Assembly: GCA_946184615.1 (NCBI GenBank)
Contig: CAMHFN010000013.1
Span: 1 to 64,000 of the forward strand
Source of the DNA: an uncultured Bacteroidales bacterium
GTDB lineage: Bacteria; Bacteroidota; Bacteroidia; Bacteroidales; F082
Length of the DNA stretch: 64,000 nt
Reading direction: 5' to 3'
Part shown: positions 43,534 through 53,201 of the stretch, one piece after another
How the letters are laid out: each line of letters begins with the position of its first letter
Position numbering within the stretch: position 1 is the first letter of the stretch
Made by a program: the position numbers and the translations under genes
The notes under the pieces: model-generated
Databases searched by the model: none
What the model saw: only the letters and a program-made list of their open reading frames with translations
Told to the model about the DNA's origin: nothing

Positions 43534-44931
43534 ATGCCCAAATATTTTCTTTCGTAACATAAACACGGTAAGCAAGGCCCAGAAGACCACGAGAATCCCT
43601 AAAGTAATCCATGTAGACTTCATGCTTTGCGGCGCAATGCCCACCAACAGCAACACCGGGAAGCCCAGAGCAACGGCGGCCAAGGCTTGCAGCACCAGGT
43701 TGTTGGCAGCAGGGGTCTCAAATTTAGGGTCGATCTCACGCAACAGGATCATGCCGTTGGAGGCCGTGCCCGTCAACATGCCAAACATCGAGAAGAACCC
43801 CTCGTATTTATAGTCGGGATAGAGGTGTTTGCTAATCCACAGCACATAGATGAAGGTGACCGCAGCACCCAAAGTGCAGATGATAGCAAAAGGCAATACA
43901 AATTTGCCGAACTCGTCGAAGCTGATGGCAGCGGTGCCAGCCACGATCATGATGTCGAAACAGAAGCCTCCGATACGGTTCAACATATAATTATTAATGT
44001 ATTCGCGCCGCATGATGCGTTGTTTCTTGAAAATCCTCAAGATGTTCTTGAACGCGATGCCGAACAACGTACCCAGCAGGAAGTTGAATCCCCATAGCAA
44101 AGGCTTCAAGGTGTTGGTGCCGAAGTTACCCAGCTCCATTCCTTGGATCCAGTGGGTAAACAGATACACCAAGAAATACACGAACAACACCATGCAGATC
44201 TGCACTGAAAGCTTGTCAATTGATTCGGAGTCTGGGATCTCTCCTTTGCCTTCATAGTCCTCGAGTTTGTTGACCTGGGCATCGGCGATCTTTTTGGAGG
44301 ACAGTTTACCCTTACGACGAAGGATGTTCATGTAAATCACGCCGATCACGCTACCTACGATGAAGCCCATAGCGGCAATCGACAAGCCGAAGTCGGCTCC
44401 TGCAAAATCAATACCTTGTTGGGCTGCCCATCCCGTATACATGGTGCCGAAGTTCAAGGCTTGGCCGGGCCCCTGTCCATAACCCATGGGCAGTAACAGT
44501 CCAGCAGCATAGAAGAACTTCTTCCCCACCAAGAAAAACACAATAGATACAATCAACCCCACAATGCCTTGAATCACATAGGTCGAAGCGGTCAGCGCAC
44601 CGGTCTCAATGACTTTCATCGCCGATGACTTCGACTCCACTTTGTTGTTTTTCAAGGCCAGCGCCACAAATCCCAAGCCCAGGGCATGATAGGTGACGAT
44701 TTCCATCATGGGTTTGTTGATGATTTCTCGACAGCCCGGGAAAGCTTTGAAAATCAACAGCAGCAATCCGCCGAGCAGTGCCGACGGCAACAGGCTCTTT
44801 TTCAAGACAGGGATTTGGGTCCGCAACACATTGCCTAGGAGCAATGCGACAGCGAGGATGCAGAATTGAATCAACCATTGCCAGGCCTCCGGCCGGTCAA
44901 AGGTCATTACAGTAGAGTCAAGTAGTAGCAT
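43516..44931 (-). CDS. GltS-like sodium/glutamate symporter
   Basis: A 471-aa inner-membrane protein with ~11-12 hydrophobic helices. It matches the ESS/GltS style: SLLPSALLGGLLLLIFKAF, YHALGLGFVALAL, LLPMGYGQGPGQALNFG (the glycine-rich re-entrant loop), and a second inverted-repeat half with GMLTGTASNGMILLREIDP. A long cytoplasmic loop around 215-255 is charged. GltS of E. coli is 401 aa, so this is a longer relative; the substrate may be glutamate but is not certain. Monocistronic. Confidence 0.85.
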   Translation of the reverse strand: MLLLDSTVMTFDRPEAWQWLIQFCILAVALLLGNVLRTQIPVLKKSLLPSALLGGLLLLIFKAFPGCREIINKPMMEIVTYHALGLGFVALALKNNKVESKSSAMKVIETGALTASTYVIQGIVGLIVSIVFFLVGKKFFYAAGLLLPMGYGQGPGQALNFGTMYTGWAAQQGIDFAGADFGLSIAAMGFIVGSVIGVIYMNILRRKGKLSSKKIADAQVNKLEDYEGKGEIPDSESIDKLSVQICMVLFVYFLVYLFTHWIQGMELGNFGTNTLKPLLWGFNFLLGTLFGIAFKNILRIFKKQRIMRREYINNYMLNRIGGFCFDIMIVAGTAAISFDEFGKFVLPFAIICTLGAAVTFIYVLWISKHLYPDYKYEGFFSMFGMLTGTASNGMILLREIDPKFETPAANNLVLQALAAVALGFPVLLLVGIAPQSMKSTWITLGILVVFWALLTVFMLRKKIFGHKKSGS

Positions 44932-44978
44932 GATATTATTATTTTGTTTTTATAATACTCCATTAAATGATTTGTTCC

Positions 44979-44992
44979 CACAGTGTACTGTG
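44979..44992. promoter_or_regulatory. CACAGT-GT-ACTGTG dyad
   Basis: A 6-bp inverted repeat with a 2-bp spacer in the 179-bp gap between the symporter and chromate transporter genes. It could be an operator for either gene or a small hairpin. Nothing else structured is apparent in 44932-45098. Confidence 0.25.
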
Positions 44993-45098
44993 TAGTTATA
45001 GACTCCCGATGGATATTTGTACTATTTTTTTCATCCTTTTTGTGTTTTTATTGGCAAATAAAAGAAATAAAACTCAATTCTGCAAGTTGAAATTGTTT

Positions 45099-45107
45099 TA
45101 ATTTTGC
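45099..45107 (+). promoter_or_regulatory. -7 element TAATTTTGC for the chromate transporter pair
   Basis: TAATTTTGC ends only 3 bp before the ATG at 45111, so the transcript would be leaderless or start after the ATG unless another promoter is used. Confidence 0.45.
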
Positions 45108-45110
45108 ACC

Positions 45111-45683
45111 ATGAAAATCGCGTGGCAACTTTTCAGCACCTTTTTTAAGATAGGCGCCTTCACCCTAGGCGGAGGCTACGCTATGCTTTCGATGGTTGAG
45201 AAAGCGGTGGTCGACAAGAAACAGTGGATTGCCGCGGATGAATTTTGGGACCTGATCGCCATTGTGCAGTCGCTTCCTGGGGTATTTGCCGTGAACACCG
45301 CCTTGTACGTGGGACATAAGATTGCAGGACGAAAAGGTGCAGCTGCAGCCATGCTGGGAGCCATCATTCCTTCCATCATCATCATTCTTCTCTTGGCAAC
45401 CATCTTCAAGGAATACCGTGAACTTCCCGTGGTAGAGCGCATCTTCAAAGGTATCCGTCCCTGCGTGGTAGCCCTAATTTTGGCTCCGTCGCTGCGGATG
45501 ATCAAATCGGCCAAACTAACTTGGAAAACCGTCATCATCCCCATTGCCACAGTGGCACTGATCTGGTGGTGCAAGGTCTCCCCTGCCATCGTCATTTTGG
45601 CTGCCATCGGAGGTAGCACCATCTATGCCATCCTTATGGAACGCAAGCTGAAACGAACTGAAAACAAGGAGGTGAAGCCATGA
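45111..45683 (+). CDS. chromate transporter family protein, first half
   Basis: A 190-aa membrane protein of the CHR family (single-domain, short form). It has FKIGAFTLGGGYAMLSMVEK, VQSLPGVFAVNTALYVGHKIAGRKGA and about five helices. Short CHR proteins work as pairs, one inverted relative to the other, and efflux chromate or an unknown physiological anion. The stop overlaps the next gene's start. Confidence 0.93.
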   Translation: MKIAWQLFSTFFKIGAFTLGGGYAMLSMVEKAVVDKKQWIAADEFWDLIAIVQSLPGVFAVNTALYVGHKIAGRKGAAAAMLGAIIPSIIIILLLATIFKEYRELPVVERIFKGIRPCVVALILAPSLRMIKSAKLTWKTVIIPIATVALIWWCKVSPAIVILAAIGGSTIYAILMERKLKRTENKEVKP

Positions 45684-46219
45684 TTTACCTTCAATTGCTT
45701 TGGGTTTTCGTCAAAATCGGCGTGCTGGGCTTCGGCGGCGGATACGCCATGCTCTCGCTCATCCAGCATGAGGTGGTCGACAATTATGCTTGGATGACCA
45801 CGACGGAATTTGCCGACATGGTGGCCATCTCTCAGATGACCCCTGGTCCGATCTCCATCAACATGGCTACCTACGTGGGGTATACCGCCGGTGGTTTCTT
45901 CGGGTCGCTCCTCGCCTCTTTCGCATTGTGTCTGCCCTCCATCGTCATGGTGATCCTCATCATCAAGCTGTTCATGAACAAAAAGACAGGCTCGTTCATG
46001 GGCAATCTTCTAAAGGGACTCAAGCCAGCCATTGCGGGACTTATCTTTGCGGCCGGCCTCTCCATGATGAACTCGCAGAATTTCGTACAGATAGGCAAAG
46101 GCGAGAACAACATCAGCATTGTGATTTGTGTCCTCGCCTTCGTAGCCTCTTATTTCTTCAAGGCCAACCCGATCCTGTTGATTGTACTGTCGGGCGCTAT
46201 AGGTTTCTTTGTGTATTAG
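45680..46219 (+). CDS. chromate transporter family protein, second half
   Basis: A 179-aa partner of the preceding gene: FVKIGVLGFGGGYAMLSLIQHEVV, SQMTPGPISINMATYVGYTAGG. It overlaps the first half by ATGA, consistent with equal synthesis of both halves. Its last 4 bp overlap the convergent acyl-CoA synthetase. Confidence 0.93.
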   Translation: MIYLQLLWVFVKIGVLGFGGGYAMLSLIQHEVVDNYAWMTTTEFADMVAISQMTPGPISINMATYVGYTAGGFFGSLLASFALCLPSIVMVILIIKLFMNKKTGSFMGNLLKGLKPAIAGLIFAAGLSMMNSQNFVQIGKGENNISIVICVLAFVASYFFKANPILLIVLSGAIGFFVY

Positions 46220-47994
46220 TTGTCAGCAAACATTTTCTCGATCACGTCCTTGTAGCGAGCGGCGATAGCTCTACGTTTCACCTTCAACGTGGGCGTTATC
46301 AGGCCATTGGCCACACTCCATTCGTCGGCAATGAGCACGTGTTTCTTAATCTTCTCGGTCTCGCCAAGGCCTTTGTTGAGATTCTGTACTTCCTTGAAAT
46401 AGAGTTTCTGCACCTCTGCGTTCTTAACGACTTCATCGAGCGTTGTAAATTTGATTTTCTGGCTGGCACACCAGGCTTTTAAGAAGTCGGTGCTCGGCAC
46501 GATGAGCGCACCGGCAAACTTCTGGTTTTCGCCCACCACGACGATCTGTTCAATCATCTTGGAACCACAGAACTTGGTCTCGATGACATCGGGGTTGATG
46601 TATTTTCCACCCGAGGTCTTGAAAAGGCTCTTCAGTCGTCCGGTGATCATCAGCAGACCATGTTCGTTGAAACGCCCCATATCGCCCGTGTGGAACCAAC
46701 CGTCTTTGTCGATGACTTCGGCGGTCAACTCGGGACTCTTGTAGTACCCCATCATCACGTTGTGTCCACGGCAAATGATTTCGCCTTCGTCGGTGATCTT
46801 CACCTCCACGCCTTTCAACGGAGGACCTACACAACCTACTTCGCGCTGATGAGGGCCTCTGTCGCTGACCGCGATGACCGGTGAGGTCTCTGTCAGGCCG
46901 TAACCTTCAAACACCGGCATCTTAATGGCCGAGAAGAAGGCAGCGATTTTCTGGTTCAAGGCAGCAGCACCCGAAACTACGCGTTCAAAGCGATCGGCAC
47001 CGATTTTGTCGCGAATCTTGGCATAAACCAGCCTGTCAGCAATGCGAAGCTCCATGTTATAGAACCACGTACGCTTGTCGTCGTCGATGCGATAGCGTTC
47101 GGCCAGTCTGACTGCCCAGAAGAAGATCATGCGGGAAAGGCCTTTCATCTTCTTGCCCGAGGCGATGATGCCTTCGTAAAAGCGCTCCAGCACCCGAGGC
47201 ACGCAACACATCATAGAAGGACGCAACTCTCGGATGTTGTCGGCAAGGGTGGCAAGGCTCTCAGCATAATAGATGGCCATACCTTTATATTGATAGGTAT
47301 AAATCAAAAGGCGCTCGTAGGCGTGACATTCGGGCAGGAACGAGAAGGCAATGCTTCCCGGCTTGCACAGGATAATGTGGTCCACGCCCAGCACCTGGTT
47401 GATGACATTGGAATGCGAAAGCATAACGCCCTTGGGGGTTCCAGTGGTGCCGGAAGTGTAGATGAGGGTCATGCAGTCGTTACTTGTCACAGCGGCTTTA
47501 CGGCGCTCCAACTCCTCAGGGTGCGGATGTTGCGTACCGAGTTCAATCAACTGGGCAAAATAAGGATACTTCTCCCGGTCGATCATGGTGTAGACATGTT
47601 TAAGGCCTGGGATGTCGGGCAACACATTGGTCACCTTGTTCATCACGGCGATACCATCGAGGAAGACGAGCTTGGCCTCACAGTCGTTCAAGATGAAATG
47701 GTAGTCTTCTTGGCTAATAGTGGGATAGATCGGCACGTTGATGGCGCCAATCTGCATGACGGCCATGTCGATGATGTTCCATTCGGGGCGGTTGCTGACG
47801 ATGAACGCCACTTTGTCGCCCTGTTGGATGCCCAATTCGATCAAGGCATAGCTCAATTTGTTGGTTAGATCAATATATTCCTGGATGCTGTATTCGCGCC
47901 AAGCACCGTCTTTTTTGCCGGCTAGCGCTACAGGCAGGTCGGGATACTTCTCCAAATAATTGGGGAGAAGATCAAATATTCTCTTGATTTCCAT
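46216..47994 (-). CDS. long-chain acyl-CoA synthetase (AMP-forming)
   Basis: A 592-aa ANL enzyme that activates a fatty acid with ATP and CoA. A3 motif LIYTSGTTGTPKGVMLSH, A5 YGLTETSP, A7 GWFHTGDMG, A8 RLKSLFKTSGGKYINPD. The C-terminal catalytic lysine is probably in TPTLKVKRRAI. Similar to FadD15/FACL-type proteins of Bacteroidota, ~590 aa. A clear -7 element lies upstream; no neighbour obviously shares its pathway. Confidence 0.94.
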   Translation of the reverse strand: MEIKRIFDLLPNYLEKYPDLPVALAGKKDGAWREYSIQEYIDLTNKLSYALIELGIQQGDKVAFIVSNRPEWNIIDMAVMQIGAINVPIYPTISQEDYHFILNDCEAKLVFLDGIAVMNKVTNVLPDIPGLKHVYTMIDREKYPYFAQLIELGTQHPHPEELERRKAAVTSNDCMTLIYTSGTTGTPKGVMLSHSNVINQVLGVDHIILCKPGSIAFSFLPECHAYERLLIYTYQYKGMAIYYAESLATLADNIRELRPSMMCCVPRVLERFYEGIIASGKKMKGLSRMIFFWAVRLAERYRIDDDKRTWFYNMELRIADRLVYAKIRDKIGADRFERVVSGAAALNQKIAAFFSAIKMPVFEGYGLTETSPVIAVSDRGPHQREVGCVGPPLKGVEVKITDEGEIICRGHNVMMGYYKSPELTAEVIDKDGWFHTGDMGRFNEHGLLMITGRLKSLFKTSGGKYINPDVIETKFCGSKMIEQIVVVGENQKFAGALIVPSTDFLKAWCASQKIKFTTLDEVVKNAEVQKLYFKEVQNLNKGLGETEKIKKHVLIADEWSVANGLITPTLKVKRRAIAARYKDVIEKMFADN

Positions 47995-48028
47995 ACGTTT
48001 AGTTGCTCGTTTTCAAGTGAAACAACTT

Positions 48029-48037
48029 GCAAAGATA
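48029..48037 (-). promoter_or_regulatory. -7 element TATCTTTGC for the acyl-CoA synthetase
   Basis: GCAAAGATA, 34 bp before the ATG at 47994, in the 60-bp gap after the EamA gene. Confidence 0.6.
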
Positions 48038-48054
48038 CAATTATTTCGGTTGTT

Positions 48055-49011
48055 TCAAAAAATATTTTTCATCAGGGTGAAGAAATTGCCCACGATGTCG
48101 CTCTTCACACACATAAACAACAGGGCGGCCAACACCATCAACAGAGGGATGATTTTGCTGCGGATGTTCTTTTCTTTGAAGAAGAAAACGCCATAAAAGA
48201 AGGAGACCACCAGGCGTACACCATATAATATTAAAGGGATAAGTACGATGACTGCCGCTTCCTGCGCCAATCCTGAAAGGTATATCACATCGGCAACGGT
48301 CACGAACACCGCCATGGCAGCAATTCCCCAACGCCACTCGAACGGCATCTTTTCGCGTTTCGGACGCCATACGGCAAAAAACAATACCGCCATCATCACG
48401 AAGTCGTACACCGTGTACCAAGCTTGAATAGTGGCTGGCGAAATCGTCTCTTTACTAAGCAAAAACTTGTCGTAAACGCCGCTTAAAGCCACTAACATCG
48501 CTGATGCCAGCAACATATATACCCATTTGTTCGTCTTGAAATGAATCCCTTCCTTTTTACCGGAACGCCCCATCAACCAGAAGGAAACCAACGCCAGCAC
48601 CACACCCGTCCACTGGGTCCCATTGAGATGCTCTCTGAAAATAATAAACAACAATACCAACGAGATAGCTGGACGAAGTTGGTTTACCGGTCCCACTACC
48701 GTGATAGGCAGATTCTTCATGGCGGAATAGCTGAACATCCATGAAACCAAAATCATAGCCGTCTTTCCAAAAACCAACAAATGCTGACGCCATGTCAACG
48801 GTTCCACATAAAAGACGTTCATGAAACCTTCGGAGTAAAAACTGGGACACAACCAAGAACTGACAATGAAAGGCAAGAAAATCAATGCGCTAATCATCGT
48901 GCTGTAGAACAAAACCGGGATGATCGCATTGTTCACCACCGTGCTCTTCTTAAAGATGTCATAAAAGCCTAACAGAAAGGCCGAGATCAATGACAGTAGA
49001 ACCCACTGCAT
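48055..49011 (-). CDS. EamA-family (DMT) transporter
   Basis: A 318-aa inner-membrane protein with ten hydrophobic helices in two EamA halves (WVLLSLISAFLLGFYDIFKKS ... GPVNQLRPAISLVLLFIIFREHLNGTQWTGVVLALVSF, then the second half ending LLFMCVKSDIVGNFF). The substrate is unknown; relatives export amino acids, nucleotides or sugars. The frame is open further upstream to 49095, but the -7 element and the hydrophobic start favour the ATG at 49011. Confidence 0.88.
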   Translation of the reverse strand: MQWVLLSLISAFLLGFYDIFKKSTVVNNAIIPVLFYSTMISALIFLPFIVSSWLCPSFYSEGFMNVFYVEPLTWRQHLLVFGKTAMILVSWMFSYSAMKNLPITVVGPVNQLRPAISLVLLFIIFREHLNGTQWTGVVLALVSFWLMGRSGKKEGIHFKTNKWVYMLLASAMLVALSGVYDKFLLSKETISPATIQAWYTVYDFVMMAVLFFAVWRPKREKMPFEWRWGIAAMAVFVTVADVIYLSGLAQEAAVIVLIPLILYGVRLVVSFFYGVFFFKEKNIRSKIIPLLMVLAALLFMCVKSDIVGNFFTLMKNIF

Positions 49012-49033
49012 CTTGTTTTCAATTTTTGAAGCC

Positions 49034-49042
49034 GCAAAAATA
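49034..49042 (-). promoter_or_regulatory. -7 element TATTTTTGC for the EamA gene
   Basis: GCAAAAATA on the plus strand, 22 bp before the ATG at 49011, in the 165-bp divergent gap with clpB. Confidence 0.5.
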
Positions 49043-49176
49043 GTCATTTTCCCGTTACAAAATACAAAATGACAAAATGTCACATAATAATCCATAAAAC
49101 TGACGAGTTGTCGTATTTATGCGGATTGGTTAAGGTTTTGATGGAAACCTCGTCAAATAACAAAAAAACAAATACT

Positions 49177-51258
49177 ATGGAAAACAAGTATGAATCTTTA
49201 AACCGTTACGCCAAGAACTTGAATGAATTGGCAAAAGCGGGCAAGCTCGATCCCGTGATCGGGCGTGACGAAGAGATACGGCGTGTATTGCAGATCCTGT
49301 CACGCCGTACGAAGAACAACCCCATTTTGATTGGTGAGCCTGGCGTGGGTAAGACGGCTATCGTCGAAGGCCTCGCCCAGCGTGTCGTCAACGGTGATGT
49401 GCCCGAAAACCTGAAAAGTAAAACGGTATTCTCCTTGGATATGGGTGCCCTGATTGCAGGCGCAAAATACCAAGGTGAATTTGAGGAACGACTGAAGAGC
49501 GTCATCAAGGAAGTGGTGGACAGTGCTGGTGACGTGGTGCTGTTTATCGATGAGATCCACACCTTGGTGGGTGCCGGTGCCACGGGCGGTGCCATGGACG
49601 CGGCCAATATCCTGAAACCTGCCCTTTCGCGTGGCGAACTGCAGTGTATCGGTGCCACCACCTTGAAAGAATACCAACAGTATTTCGAAAAGGACAAGGC
49701 TTTGGAACGTCGATTCCAGATTGTCATGGTCGACGAGCCGGATGAAGCCTCGGCCATCTCTATCCTGCGTGGATTGAAAGAACGTTACGAAAACCACCAC
49801 CACATCCGTATCCTCGACGAGGCTATCGTGGCCGCCGTGCAGCTTTCCGTACGATACATCAGCGACCGTTTCCTGCCCGATAAGGCCATCGACCTAATCG
49901 ACGAGGCTGCGGCCAGGTTGCGTTTGCAGATCGACTCGGTCCCCGAAGACCTCGAAAAAGTGGAACGTTCCATCCGTCAGTTGGAAATCGAGCGCGAAGC
50001 CTTGAAACGCGAGAACGACACCAAAAAGGTGACCGAATTGACCCAAGAACTCGACAAGCTGAACGCCCAAAAATCTGACATCAAGGCCAAATGGGAAAAG
50101 GAGCGCCATTTTGTGGAAATCATCCAAAAGGAAAAGAACAACATCGAACAATACAAGCATCAAGCCGCCGTGGCGGAACGTGACGGCGACTATGGACGAG
50201 TCGCAGAGTTGCGTTACGGAAAGATTCGCGACGCTGAAAACGCCATCGAACAAGCCAAGGCCGACCTGTTGAAGACCCAGGGCGACCATCCGCTGATTGA
50301 CGAAGAGGTATCTTATCAAGACGTGGCTGAAATCGTGGCGCGTTGGACCGGCATACCCGTAAAGAAGATGATGCAAAGCGAACGCGAGAAGCTGCTGAAC
50401 TTGGAACGCGAGTTGCACAAACGTGTAGTAGGTCAGGACGAAGCCATCCGTGCCGTCAGCGATGCCATCAGACGTAGCCGTGCTGGCTTGCAGGACTCGA
50501 AACGCCCCATAGGTTCCTTCATCTTCATGGGTACCACCGGCGTAGGTAAGACCGAGCTTGCCAAGGCCTTGGCAGAATTCCTGTTCGACAACGAGAACAA
50601 CATGGTGCGTATCGACATGTCGGAGTACCAAGAACGCCACACGGTCTCACGTTTGATCGGTGCGCCTCCAGGATATGTGGGTTATGAGGAAAGCGGACAG
50701 CTTACCGAAGCCGTGCGGCGTAAACCCTACTCGGTGATTCTACTCGATGAAATCGAAAAGGCCCATCCCGATGTGTTCAACATCCTGCTTCAAGTGCTTG
50801 ACGATGGACGACTGACCGACAACAAGGGCCGCACGGTCGACTTCAAGAACACCATCATCATTATGACCTCCAATGTGGGTGCCGGTCTAAAAGATCCCAA
50901 TGCAGTGATGAACGAGCTACGCAAGGTGATGCGACCTGAATTCTTGAACCGTATCGATGATATCATCATCTTCGACGACCTTAGCGAGAGCCAGATTGCC
51001 GAAGTGGTAAGGATGCAGTTCAACCGCGTGAAAAAGATGCTTGCCGAGAACAACATCCGGATTGACATCACCGATGAGGCCGTCGACCTGATCGCCCGCC
51101 AGAGCTACGATCCGCAATACGGTGCCCGTCCTGTGAAACGTATGATGCAGCGTGAGTTGCTCAACGAACTCTCACGGATGATCCTTGCCGATGAAGTCGA
51201 CAAGACCAAACCCATCACGGTAACCTCAAAAGACGGAAAACTCCACTTTGAGAATTAA
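49177..51258 (+). CDS. clpB: ClpB-type disaggregase lacking the N domain
   Basis: A 693-aa hexameric AAA+ chaperone that threads aggregated proteins. NBD1 begins almost at once ([19 protein letters not shown]; Walker A GEPGVGKT 53-60). The coiled-coil M domain (~230-355, [23 protein letters not shown]...) marks it as ClpB rather than ClpA/C, and NBD2 (Walker A GTTGVGKT 452-459, [20 protein letters not shown] region) is intact. ClpB in this phylum is ~860 aa with a ~150-residue N domain; here it is absent. In-frame ATGs at 49141 and further upstream add only a few Ser/Asn/Lys-rich residues. The 3' end overlaps trkH by 4 bp. Confidence 0.93.
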   Translation: MENKYESLNRYAKNLNELAKAGKLDPVIGRDEEIRRVLQILSRRTKNNPILIGEPGVGKTAIVEGLAQRVVNGDVPENLKSKTVFSLDMGALIAGAKYQGEFEERLKSVIKEVVDSAGDVVLFIDEIHTLVGAGATGGAMDAANILKPALSRGELQCIGATTLKEYQQYFEKDKALERRFQIVMVDEPDEASAISILRGLKERYENHHHIRILDEAIVAAVQLSVRYISDRFLPDKAIDLIDEAAARLRLQIDSVPEDLEKVERSIRQLEIEREALKRENDTKKVTELTQELDKLNAQKSDIKAKWEKERHFVEIIQKEKNNIEQYKHQAAVAERDGDYGRVAELRYGKIRDAENAIEQAKADLLKTQGDHPLIDEEVSYQDVAEIVARWTGIPVKKMMQSEREKLLNLERELHKRVVGQDEAIRAVSDAIRRSRAGLQDSKRPIGSFIFMGTTGVGKTELAKALAEFLFDNENNMVRIDMSEYQERHTVSRLIGAPPGYVGYEESGQLTEAVRRKPYSVILLDEIEKAHPDVFNILLQVLDDGRLTDNKGRTVDFKNTIIIMTSNVGAGLKDPNAVMNELRKVMRPEFLNRIDDIIIFDDLSESQIAEVVRMQFNRVKKMLAENNIRIDITDEAVDLIARQSYDPQYGARPVKRMMQRELLNELSRMILADEVDKTKPITVTSKDGKLHFEN

Positions 51259-52775
51259 TTCTTGTTTCTCACCGATTTCGCTGTCACCCATGTGGAACGG
51301 AAGAAGATCAGCAATACGGTGATAATTTCCAAACGACCCAGTAACATGTCAGCCGACAGGATCCATTTGGCCATCGTGGGCAAGTCTGCCAAACTGGCCG
51401 ATGGTCCTGTGGCTCCAGAACCCATGCCGAGGTTACTGAAGCAGGTCAAGAAAGCAATGCCGGCATCTTCCAAGCTCATCCCCGACCAGGTTAAAACCAA
51501 CACGTTGAGGATGAGCAGGATCATAAACCAAGAAAAGAAATTGCAGACTCGCCTTACTGTCAGCTCGTCAATGCTCTGTCCAGACATCTTAACGGTGAAA
51601 ACCCCGGTGGGTTGAATGAGTTCTTTCAAGGAGTTTTTGATGAACTTGAACAACACAATGACACGGGAGATCTTAATACCTCCGCTAGCCGACCCGGCAC
51701 AACCGCCCACAATTTGCATCAACAGCGTAAGCATCACAAAGAGCATCCCCCACAGATCATAGTTTGAGTTCTGTGACGCAAAACCCGTATTCGACAACAT
51801 CGAAGCCACATGGAATAACGAGGTCTTGAACACATCCTTTCCCCCTTTCGGGTAACTGGCAAGCTGCTGTCCCGTAACTCCATTCAGCTGGGGAGCAACT
51901 AGAAACAAAACAACGAACACCAAGGTCAGCACAACAATAGAGGTCAGATACACCCGCACCTCTTCATTTTTACGAAGCAGATGCCAGCGACCTGTAATCA
52001 AGAAATAGAACATCGAAAAGTTGATGGCGGAAAGAATCATGAAGGCAATCGCCACGTATTCGATGTAATTGGAGCGGAAAAAAGCGATGCTTTCCTGATG
52101 GGTGCTATAGCCACCCGTGGAGATGGTGGTGAAGGCATGACAAATCGCGTCGAAAAGCGACATGGGACCCAACGAATACAGGAAAGCACACAACAGGGTC
52201 ATAAAGATATAAATGAACCACAAAATGCGTGAGGTGACGTGCATGGAAGGCGAAAGCTTCTCAACGCTCATTCCAGGTGCCTCGGCAGCAAAAAGCGTAG
52301 CCCTTTTGGAACCTTTTGCCACCGTGGGGACAAAGGCAAGCGTAAACACGACAATGCCCAACCCGCCCAGCCATTGCATAATAGCTCTCCAGAACAGGAT
52401 GCCATGGGTCTGCTGGTCTATGTTCTTTAAAATAGTGGAACCCGTGGTAGTGAACCCCGAGATGGTTTCAAAAAAAGCATCAGTAATGTTGTCAATCGAG
52501 CCACTAAACAAAAAGGGCAGCATCCCAAACAGGGAGAACAGAATCCACGAAAGTGAAACGATCACAAAAGTATCGTCATTATCGATATTTTTTTTCCGCC
52601 ATCGCCCCCAGAGATACAGCCCCAAGCCCACGATTCCAGTGATGGCCGCTGTGATCAGGAAAGCTCGGTAATCATCTTCTCCACATCTGACGTGGTAAAA
52701 CCATGACACTGCGGCAGTCAGCAACAGTGCTGCTGTCTCGATGAATAGAAGCACCCCGAACAGCCTGCTTTTCAT
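51255..52775 (-). CDS. trkH: potassium uptake protein TrkH
   Basis: A 506-aa inner-membrane protein made of four M1-P-M2 repeats. Selectivity-filter loops can be read as FETISGFTTTGSTIL, FTTISTGGYSTHQES and MQIVGGCAGSASGGIKI, with a fourth near FSNLGMGSGATGP. TrkH needs the NAD/ATP-gated TrkA ring; no trkA is in the window. A DUF2750 gene precedes it by 9 bp on the same strand. Confidence 0.94.
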   Translation of the reverse strand: MKSRLFGVLLFIETAALLLTAAVSWFYHVRCGEDDYRAFLITAAITGIVGLGLYLWGRWRKKNIDNDDTFVIVSLSWILFSLFGMLPFLFSGSIDNITDAFFETISGFTTTGSTILKNIDQQTHGILFWRAIMQWLGGLGIVVFTLAFVPTVAKGSKRATLFAAEAPGMSVEKLSPSMHVTSRILWFIYIFMTLLCAFLYSLGPMSLFDAICHAFTTISTGGYSTHQESIAFFRSNYIEYVAIAFMILSAINFSMFYFLITGRWHLLRKNEEVRVYLTSIVVLTLVFVVLFLVAPQLNGVTGQQLASYPKGGKDVFKTSLFHVASMLSNTGFASQNSNYDLWGMLFVMLTLLMQIVGGCAGSASGGIKISRVIVLFKFIKNSLKELIQPTGVFTVKMSGQSIDELTVRRVCNFFSWFMILLILNVLVLTWSGMSLEDAGIAFLTCFSNLGMGSGATGPSASLADLPTMAKWILSADMLLGRLEIITVLLIFFRSTWVTAKSVRNKN

Positions 52776-52784
52776 AAGGCTTCA

Positions 52785-53198
52785 TTACCACTTTTCAGCC
52801 CAACCGTCTCCGTAATCGAAGTCATCCGACTCCTCCTCCCCTTCTTCAGGCTCTTCATGGTACGTTTTATCGTCCATGGGTTTGAGCCAATTACGGAATT
52901 TGGAGGAGCTGATGGCGATGATATCGCCGTCTCTCTCAGGAGCAACGGCGATATCAATCTCATCACGTGAGAGTTCTTTAAGCCAAACGGTAAGTTCAGA
53001 GAATCCCATCTCTGTGACATCATAGTCACTCCAATCCTCGATGGCGGCTTTTTTTGCCTTCTCTTCCGAATCCCACACGGGGATATAGGAGTTACCGTCG
53101 GCATCTTCGAGCATGGCGAACATGCCCGTCATAGCTTCAAGCAGCCAGATTTTACGAGTCTCGGCGATAGTTTCAAGAAAAGTTTCAAGCGTGTTCAT
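52785..53198 (-). CDS. DUF2750-like protein
   Basis: A 137-aa acidic cytoplasmic protein. Residues ~12-95 fit DUF2750 (WLLEAMTGMFAMLEDADGNSYIPVWDSEEKAKKAAIEDW ... FSELTVWLKELSRDEIDIAVAPE), followed by an acidic tail (EEPEEGEEESDDFDYGDGW). Function unknown. It sits between yidC (3 bp upstream) and trkH, so it is likely co-transcribed with both. Confidence 0.85.
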   Translation of the reverse strand: MNTLETFLETIAETRKIWLLEAMTGMFAMLEDADGNSYIPVWDSEEKAKKAAIEDWSDYDVTEMGFSELTVWLKELSRDEIDIAVAPERDGDIIAISSSKFRNWLKPMDDKTYHEEPEEGEEESDDFDYGDGWAEKW

Positions 53199-53201
53199 GA
53201 C

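Noticed and set aside
49069-49176. Extended ClpB start
   Set aside because: Residues encoded before 49177 (MTKCHIIIHKTDEL..., then Ser/Asn/Lys-rich) bear no resemblance to Clp_N and overlap the divergent promoter region.
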